64,000 bases of DNA from Rhodotorula mucilaginosa (Eukaryota; Basidiomycota; Microbotryomycetes; Sporidiobolales; Sporidiobolaceae), in contig CP137864.1 in NCBI GenBank assembly GCA_034406715.1, positions 1,302,001-1,366,000 on the forward strand, in the 5' to 3' direction. Shown piece by piece: positions 57,544-64,000 of the stretch. A program made the position numbers and the translations under genes. Within the stretch, counting starts at the first letter, position 1. The number at the start of each line of letters is the position of its first letter. The notes under the pieces were generated by a model that did no database searches, was not told where the DNA came from, and was given only the letters and a program-made list of their open reading frames with translations.

Positions 57544-57994
57544 ATGTACGCTCCCCTCTCGCTCTCGTGCTGCACCGCGCCAGTCCGCGGGCACCGCACT
57601 GACCTTCTCCCTCGCTCTCTCGCATCTCGGCGTCGCCCGTCGTGCAGGCTCTGGTTCGCCGGCTGCCAGACTCGTCAGGTGTGTACCCGCTCACTCTCTA
57701 CCCGGCGCACACCCAAACTCTGCCACGCCCCGCTTCCCTGAACATGCGCGGCTGACCTCGCATTTTTTTTCTTCTTCTTTCCTGTGACCGCGCAGGACTA
57801 GTACGTCGACCCTCCCTTACCGCCATACACTGCCTGCCGAGCCTGCCTTTAGTGCACCATCGAACGCTATACCACGTGGCCGAACCAGCGCGCTGACCGC
57901 TTTGCCCCGCCCCCCTCGTTGCCCGTCTTCCCGCTTCTTATCTCTCTCGCCGCACAGTCTCGATACTATCGTCTACAAGGCTCTCGGCCAGTGA
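57544..57994 (+). CDS. uORF for a 24-residue arginine attenuator-like leader peptide, spliced, ahead of CPA2
   Basis: A 24-codon upstream ORF ending 84 nt before the CPA2 start codon. It splices from four exons: AT at 57544-57545, 57648-57678, the 5-nt 57796-57800, and 57958-57994 with stop TGA. Each of the three introns (102, 117 and 157 nt) has a GTACG/GTGTG donor, a CTGAC branch site and a CAG acceptor. The peptide lines up without gaps with the arginine attenuator peptide (AAP) of Neurospora arg-2, also 24 residues. Thr9, Gln11, Asp12, Tyr13, Leu14, Ala21 and Leu22 are identical, position 20 is Lys for Arg and position 19 Tyr for Trp. In known AAPs, Asp12 is needed for arginine-dependent ribosome stalling. 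If the match is real, arginine stalls ribosomes at this stop and lowers CPA2 translation. The classical AAP sits on the CPS small-subunit gene. Confidence 0.72.
57796..57800 (+). other. Five-nucleotide micro-exon of the CPA2 leader uORF
   Basis: GACTA between a CGCAG acceptor and a GTACGT donor. It completes Asp12 and two bases of Tyr13 of the leader peptide. Without it the QDYL motif and the frame to the TGA are lost. Confidence 0.65.
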
Positions 57995-58078
57995 ATACTT
58001 CACCCCCCAAGCCCACACTCAATCTACGCACTCCAACCGCCTCCATCTCTGCCCCATACATAACTCTCTGAACAAATC

Positions 58079-61000
58079 ATGCTCCGCACCTTTTCCTCGC
58101 GCCTCCGCTCGGCGCCCGCCACCCGCTCCGCCCGGGCCTTCACCACGACCCCTCGCCGCAACTTTGTCATCGACTTGACTCGCCGCGCCGAAGTCAAGGA
58201 ACCGCTCGCACCGACCCAGAACGAGGACCTCGTCGACATCTCGTCCCAGTTCAAGCACATCCAGACCAAGGACGGCACCTCGGCCGCTTCCGACCTCGCC
58301 CGCCGCCTGTCCCAGGCAGTCCTGCCTAAGCTGGAGCGCCCCGATGTCAAGAAAGTCATGATCGTCGGATCCGGCGGTCTCTCGATCGGCCAGGCCGGCG
58401 AGTTCGACTACTCGGGTAAGTCGTCACTTTGCGATCCCCATCCCGTCCCGCCCCGACTAAGACTCTTTACCGATCGCAGGTGCCCAAGCCATCAAGGCCA
58501 TGAAGGAGTCGAACATCGAGACCATCCTGCTCAACCCCAACATCGCGACCATCCAGACTTCTCACCAGATGGCCTCCGAGGTCTACTGTGAGCAGTTTCC
58601 CCGGTTGCCGGAGACCCATAGCAGGCCACTGACAGAACGCGACCCACACAGTCCTCCCCGTCACCGCCGAATACGTCGCCTACGTTCTCGAGAAGGAGCG
58701 CCCGGACGGCATCCTCCTCACGTTCGGTGGCCAGTCCGCCCTCAACGTCGGTATCCAACTCGAGAAGATGGGTGTCTTTGAGCGCCTCGGCGTCAAGGTC
58801 CTCGGTACCCAGATCCGCACTCTCGAAGTCTCGGAGGACCGCGACCTGTTCGTCAAGGCCCTCGACGAGATCGGTATCCCCGCCGCCACTTCGACCGCCG
58901 TCTCGACCGTCAAGGACGCCCTCGAGGCTGCCGAGCAGATCGGCTACCCCGTCATTCTCCGTTCCGCCTTCTCGCTCGGTGGCCTCGGTTCCGGCTTCGC
59001 CGAGAACGAGGAGGAGCTGCGTGACTTGTCGGCCAAGTCGCTCTCGCTCTCGCCCCAGGTCCTGATCGAGAAGTCGCTCAAGGGCTGGAAGGAGCTCGAG
59101 TACGAGGTCGTCCGTGACGCCGCCGACAACGTCATCATCTGCTGCAACATGGAGGTGAGCCTGACCACTTCGATTGCCGCGGATCCAGGAACACGGCGCT
59201 CACCCAGCTTCGTCCGCAGAACTTTGACCCGCTCGGAATCCACACTGGAGACTCGATCGTCATCGCGCCCTCGCAGACCCTGTCTGACGACGAGTACCAC
59301 ATGCTCCGTTCGGCCGCCATCAAGATCGTCCGTCACGTCGGCGTCGTCGGAGAGTGCAACGTCCAGTACGCGCTCAACCCGAACAAGCGCGAGTACATGG
59401 TCATCGAGATGAACGCCCGTCTCTCGCGTTCGTCTGCGCTCGCGTCCAAGGCGACCGGCTACCCGCTCGCCTACACGGCCGCCAAGATCGCGCTCGGCCA
59501 CACCCTCCCCGAGTTGCCGAACGCCGTCACCAAGACGACCACCGCTTGCTTCGAGCCGGCGCTCGACTACCTCGTCACCAAGATCCCCAAGTGGGACTTG
59601 GCCAAGTTCCAGCACGTCCAACGCGACATCGGCTCGTCGATGAAGTCGGTCGGAGAGGTCATGGCCATCGGTCGCACCTTTGAGGAGTCGCTCCAGAAGG
59701 CTATCCGCCAGGTCGACCCGCGCTGGACCGGTTTCGAGGCCTACTGGCAGCCGGAGGACCTCCACAATGCGCTCACGGTGCCGACCGACCGTCGTCTGTT
59801 TGCGATCGCGCACGCGATGCTCAACCTCGACTACACCGTCGACATGATCCACGACCTGACCAAGATCGACAAGTGGTTCCTGCACAAGCTCGACAACATT
59901 GTCGAGGTCCACCGTCAGTTCCGCAAGACCCAGTCGGTCTCGCAGGTCGACGAGGACCTCATGCGCCGCGCCAAGCGCATGGGTTTCGCCGACAAGCAGA
60001 TCGCCGACCTGATCGAGCGCGACGGCGGCGACAAGACTTCCGAGTATGACGTCCGCGCGCAGCGCAAGTCGCTCGGCGTCACGCCGTTCGTCAAGCGTAT
60101 CGACACCCTCGCGGCCGAGTACCCGGCGCACACCAACTACCTCTACACGACCTACAACGCCTCGACCCACGACATCGAGTTCAACGACAAGGGCACGATG
60201 GTGCTCGGCTCGGGCGTCTACCGTATCGGTTCCTCGGTCGAGTTCGATTGGTGCGCCGTCTCGTGCGTCCGCAAGATCCGCGAGATGGGCCACAAGACGG
60301 TCATGATCAACTACAACCCGGAGACTGTCTCGACCGACTTTGACGAGGCCGACCGCCTCTACTTTGAGGAGCTCGGCTGGGAACGTGTCATGGACATCTA
60401 CGAGCTCGAGGGCTCGGAGGGTGTCGTCGTCTCGGTCGGCGGTCAGCTGCCGCAGAACATTGCCCTCCGCCTCAAGGAGACCGGCGTCAATGTCCTCGGT
60501 ACCGACCCGCAGATGATCGACAGCGCCGAGGACCGTCACAAGTTCTCTGCCATCCTCGACAAGTCGGGCGTCGACCAGCCGGACTGGATCGAGGCTTCGT
60601 CGGTCGAGTCGGCCAAGGAGTTTGCCAACCGCGTCGGTTACCCCGTCCTCGTTCGCCCGTCCTACGTCCTCTCCGGTGCCGCCATGAACGTCGTCTGGGA
60701 CGAGTCGACCCTCGAGCACTCGCTCACTGCCGCCGCCGAGGTCTCGTCCGAGCACCCGACCGTCATCACCAAGTTCATCGACGGTGCGCAGGAGATCGAC
60801 ATTGACGCCGTCGCCTACAAGGGCGAGCTCCTCGTCCACGCCGTCTCTGAGCACGTCGAGAACGCCGGTGTCCACTCGGGTGACGCGACCCTCGTCCTGC
60901 CGCCGTTCTCGCTGGCCGAGAACGACTTGGACCGCCTCAAGGTCATTGCGCAAAAGGTCGCCAAGGCGTTCGACATCTCGGGTCCGTTCAACATGCAGAT

Positions 61001-61904
61001 CATCCGCAAGGCTCAGCCGGACGGCGAGACCGTCCTCAAGGTCATCGAGTGCAACCTCCGTGCCTCGCGTTCGTTCCCCTTCGTGTCCAAGGTCCTCGGC
61101 GTCAACTTTATCGACGTCGCCGCCGCCGCGCTCGTCGGCGAGAACGTCCCTGCCCCCGTCGACCTCATGAAGGAGAAGCGCGACTACGTCGCGATCAAGA
61201 CTTCTCAGTTCAGTTGGACTCGTCTTGCCGGTGCTGACCCGTGAGTTGCTTTTCCTTTCTCGCCCACCTTTCTCCATTTGCTCGTGACTTGCCACCCCCT
61301 CTACATTACTGACGTATCTACTCCTGCGTTTAGGACTCTTGGTGTCGAGATGGCGTCGACGGGCGAGGTCGCGGCCTTTGGATCCGACATCGCCGAGGCC
61401 TACTGGGCTTCCCTCACCTCGACCAACGGTTTCCGCGTTCCCGTCGCCGGCTCCGGTGTCCTTCTCGGTGGAGACATCAACTGCCCGCAGCTCGCAACTG
61501 TTGCCAAGGGCCTGTCGGACCTCGGCTTCAAGCTGTACTGCTCGTCGCCGGTCGTCGAGGAATTCCTCAACTCGCTTCCTTACGTCAAGGCGGAAAAGAT
61601 TTTCTTCCCGCTGAAGGATAAGCGTAAGCTTCGCGAGGTATTCGATGAGTACGACATCCAGAGCGTGATCAACTTGGCGAAGGGCCGCGCGAAGGACACG
61701 CTCGACGAGGACTACGTCGCTCGCCGGAACGCCGTCGACTTTGGTGTCCCCCTCATCAACAACCCGCTCCTGGCAGACCTGTACGTGCAGGCTCTCGGTC
61801 GCAAGATGAAGCTCGGCGAGGTCGGCTCAGTGTCGAACTACGTCGAGGGTCGCGTCCCGTCCGAGGTCAAGGCGTGGTCCGAGTGGATCGGCTCGCACGC
61901 CTGA
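58079..61904 (+). CDS. CPA2: Carbamoyl-phosphate synthase, arginine-specific large subunit, mitochondrial
   Basis: Makes carbamoyl phosphate from glutamine-derived ammonia, bicarbonate and 2 ATP for arginine synthesis. Five exons give about 1,180 residues. The N-terminus ([26 protein letters not shown]) is an Arg/Ser-rich mitochondrial presequence. Two ATP-grasp halves follow: [95 protein letters not shown]; then [64 protein letters not shown]-terminal MGS-like domain ([14 protein letters not shown]) completes it. No fused glutaminase or aspartate transcarbamoylase, so it is not the URA2 enzyme. Introns at about 58414-58480, 58587-58650, 59155-59219 and 61241-61334. The leader uORF at 57544-57994 probably controls it. 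Confidence 0.95.
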
Positions 61905-62433
61905 GCGCCCCTCCGCCCCGGCTTTCCACCTTCTCTACCCTAGATGCCTACATTCCATTACACCTACTACCCTCTTTCGTGGTTTCTCTGTCTCGTATAT
62001 CATGTTTAGCCTCTCGTGTCGTTCCTTCGCATTGCAGCAAACGATTCCGCATTTTAAATCCGCCGCTCGGCGCCCGGACGCAAGCAGATCTCAGTTTGCT
62101 GTGGTGCAGCGCACTGAGAGTCCAGAAGGCGCTGTGCTCGAAGGCTGAGTGTCGCCAGCCTCGCAGACGCCGAGTGCATCCTTGATCCGTGACCCTGAGA
62201 AGGCCGCATCTCGCCCCAACTCCCGCACTTCTGTAACGCGAAACGTGTGTCCGCACGCACCATAGGGCGCATCGTGGGTTGTACACTCCTTTCCAGAGGG
62301 TCGGGGCTTCGCCCGGCCTAGAAAAGTCGCAAAAGATGGTCCGGACGCGCTCAGGCCTCCTCTCGCGCAAACGTTCGCGCAATCCGTCTCTCTCTCTTTC
62401 TCTTCCTGTGCTTCACTGCTCCCGTCGGCTATC
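61905..62433. other. Intergenic: CPA2 3' flank and next promoter
   Basis: A 529-bp gap between same-strand genes. T/C-rich after the CPA2 stop codon, as in a 3' UTR. No RNA gene or repeat found. Confidence 0.4.
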
Positions 62434-63613
62434 ATGGACGGCGAGGTACCCTTTAGCCAGGGGTTCTTGGACCGCCTGTTCGCTGGCCCGGTGAGCGTGA
62501 CCGCCTCCCGAGCTTGACATCTTCCGATTCTTGCGGAACTGACATCACCTGTTCCCAGTCGACACTTGTGGGCCTCGTGCCCCTCATTCGCCCCCTCAAG
62601 GACCTCCTTGCGGCTGTCGGTCGCGTCCAAACAACGATGGTCTCCGTCAGGGACCTGGGTACGTTTCTGCTCTTTCCTCCGTAGAGAACGATTGCGCTGA
62701 GTGGATCATCGATGTGCTCGTTTCAGAGGTCGGACACGTGTACATGCTCTGGTCTCACCGTGGAGATCTGCTCAGAGAGAAGCAGTGCGATGAAATCCTC
62801 GACATCGACTTCTACGAGAAGTCGCTGCAGATTGTGTCCATCGAGGACCTGCACAGTGCGTCGTTTTCCCGCGACACATTGGCAGCGGGATCGCTGATGT
62901 GGCGGCTACTTCACAGTTGGGATCTTCAACCATATCTCGGATCTGTTCGAGGGCAGCCTCGTTCACAGTATCGCCGGCATTGAGCTCCTGAACAGCAAAG
63001 AGAAGGAAGACTGGGAAAAGGCGTACGCGCAAGGCTGCGAGCGCGGTATGCATGCCAAGGTGACCACCTCCGGGGAAGCCTTGCTGACCGTCGCGAAGTG
63101 CACAGCTGCGCCTGACCTGATCGAGAGCGTCCGCGCTCGCACCGATTACACCGAGGAGGAGAAGATTCACCTCGAAGACATGATCGATCGCACAGAGGTC
63201 CGTCCTTCTCCCCTTCTTGCTACAAATATCTATACTGACGACCGGAATATCAGGGCTCCACGCTCGATTTCTCTTCGCCGGACTGGCCGGGCCGCACGGA
63301 GGAGGAACTGGCCGACCTGAACCCAGGAAAACACGGACTGCATCTCGAGCGTGTGCGTATTGTCCACCACTCGATTTTAAAAACGGGTCGAAACTAAGTC
63401 GCGCAAATGCAGCTACTCGTGATCTTGTGGACCGCCCTCGCCAGAGTTACGGATCTCGAACGGCGCACGGAGCTCTTCAGGCTTTTCCAGCGCTTGCCGA
63501 TGACGGCCAGCGAATGGCGCGACTACGACCGCTCCGACAACAATGTCACGGGTGTCGTCGGCCAACTCGGAAGACTTTCCGTATCGGCCTCGGCGGATCA
63601 ACGCCACCGGTGA
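62434..63613 (+). CDS. Unknown protein with a partly resolved 3' end
   Basis: Not recognised. Starts MDGEVPFSQGFLDRLFAGP and continues over about six exons: STLVGLVPLIRPLKDLLAAV, EVGHVYMLWSHRGDLLREK, QCDEILDIDFYEKSLQIVSI, IGIFNHISDLFEGSLVHSIA, KEDWEKAYAQGCERGMHAK, APDLIESVRARTDYTEEEK, and GSTLDFSSPDWPGRTEEELA. The last exon (from 63413) reads LLVILWTALARVTDLERRTE, LFRLFQRLPMTASEWRDYDR and stops at 63611-63613. A further open frame in another register (63543-63815) also looks protein-like, so one more intron or a different end is possible. No signal peptide, membrane helix or catalytic motif is apparent. Confidence 0.55.
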
Positions 63614-64000
63614 AACGCCGGCGCGAACGGAGGTCAACTCGCCGGTAATCCACTCGCTTTCCCCTGCAAATTCTCCTGCGCCCCGATTCCATGTCCATGT
63701 TACACAGAGTTCCGCAACTAATTCAGGTTTCCGGCCAACTCCCCGCATAGTTCGTGATGCCAGCACTGATGTCTCGAAAAATCTTGAGGTACATACCCCA
63801 GCTTCCACTGCATGATACCTTTTCTTCAGTCTACAGCACATAGGACCCAGAGACAAACATGAGAGGGACTTTCACGAATTCGCTCGGATCTAGGGCAGTC
63901 GAACGACCGTTGACGATACCGAGAACAGAAGAATGCGGCCGAAAGGGGTTCATTTCCTCGGCTCTCGCCACCTGCACACGCGCTCGGATCAATGCCGGAC
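63614..64000. other. Right-edge stretch without a supported gene
   Basis: Contains the 3' flank of the preceding gene, and possibly more of its coding sequence if an extra intron lies near 63545 (open frame to 63815). Nothing else supported to the window end. Confidence 0.35.

Noticed and set aside
58944-61295. 783-codon open frame antisense to CPA2
   Set aside because: It mirrors the strongly biased codons of CPA2 on the other strand, is Val/Asp/Arg/Leu-rich without domains, and CPA2 is certain. Such long antisense frames are expected in G/C-rich genes.
1-64000. tRNA, rRNA, transposon or virus-like element
   Set aside because: No tRNA B-box-like GGTTCGAATCC with a matching cloverleaf, no rRNA stretch, no reverse transcriptase, integrase or transposase motif, and no long terminal repeats were seen by eye. 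A tRNAscan and repeat search would be decisive.

Overview
The window looks like nuclear DNA of a basidiomycete yeast, most likely Pucciniomycotina/Microbotryomycetes (Rhodotorula, Rhodosporidium or Sporobolomyces type). The reasons are strong G/C preference at third codon positions, tightly packed genes on both strands, many 50-120 nt introns with GTGAGT/GTRCGT donors and CTGAC/CTRAY branch points, and protein families typical of that group. I saw no transposon, retroelement, CRISPR array, rRNA or tRNA. All gene models are conceptual splices read from the sequence.

Layout: 1-1128, 3' part of an unknown disordered protein (+). 1403-3362, PAF-acetylhydrolase-like lipase (-). 3477-4972, proteasome beta-7 subunit PRE4 (+). 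5179-5765, SUS1/ENY2 (-). 6064-7986, zinc alcohol dehydrogenase (-). 8647-9995, DRE2 (-). 10363-19632, a very large RIM15-type kinase (-). 20824-22842, unknown disordered protein (-). 23500-24007, Sm G protein (+). 24345-25748, dihydroorotase URA4 (-). 26029-30268, importin KAP120/IPO11 (+). 30578-31007, V-ATPase assembly factor PKR1 (+). 31299-32306, GINS subunit PSF3 (-). 32557-35872, fungalysin metalloprotease (+). 36458-41941, three tandem DUF7918-like paralogues (+). 42405-43621, unknown membrane protein (+). 43988-48145, type II membrane protein with a glycosyltransferase-like half and a large C-terminal half (+). 48525-49302, FAP7/AK6 (+). 49551-51785, single-pass membrane protein (-). 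52494-53912, maleylacetate reductase (-), divergent from 54188-55900, hydroxyquinol 1,2-dioxygenase (+). 56070-56651, unknown (-). 57544-57994, a spliced 24-codon upstream ORF. 58079-61904, carbamoyl-phosphate synthase large subunit CPA2 (+). 62434-63613, unknown (+).

Most genes are unrelated housekeeping genes. Two groups work together. Maleylacetate reductase and hydroxyquinol dioxygenase catalyse consecutive steps (hydroxyquinol to maleylacetate to 3-oxoadipate) and share a 275-bp divergent promoter. The 24-codon uORF before CPA2 closely resembles the arginine attenuator peptide of ascomycete CPS small-subunit genes, so it may be an arginine-sensing ribosome-stalling leader, here placed on the large-subunit gene.

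The most unusual features are the attenuator-like uORF (split start codon, 5-nt exon), a 2-nt micro-exon needed to keep the fungalysin frame, the PRE4 start codon split by an intron, a GC-AG intron in the alcohol dehydrogenase, and the DUF7918 tandem triplication with a shared 3'-UTR intron.
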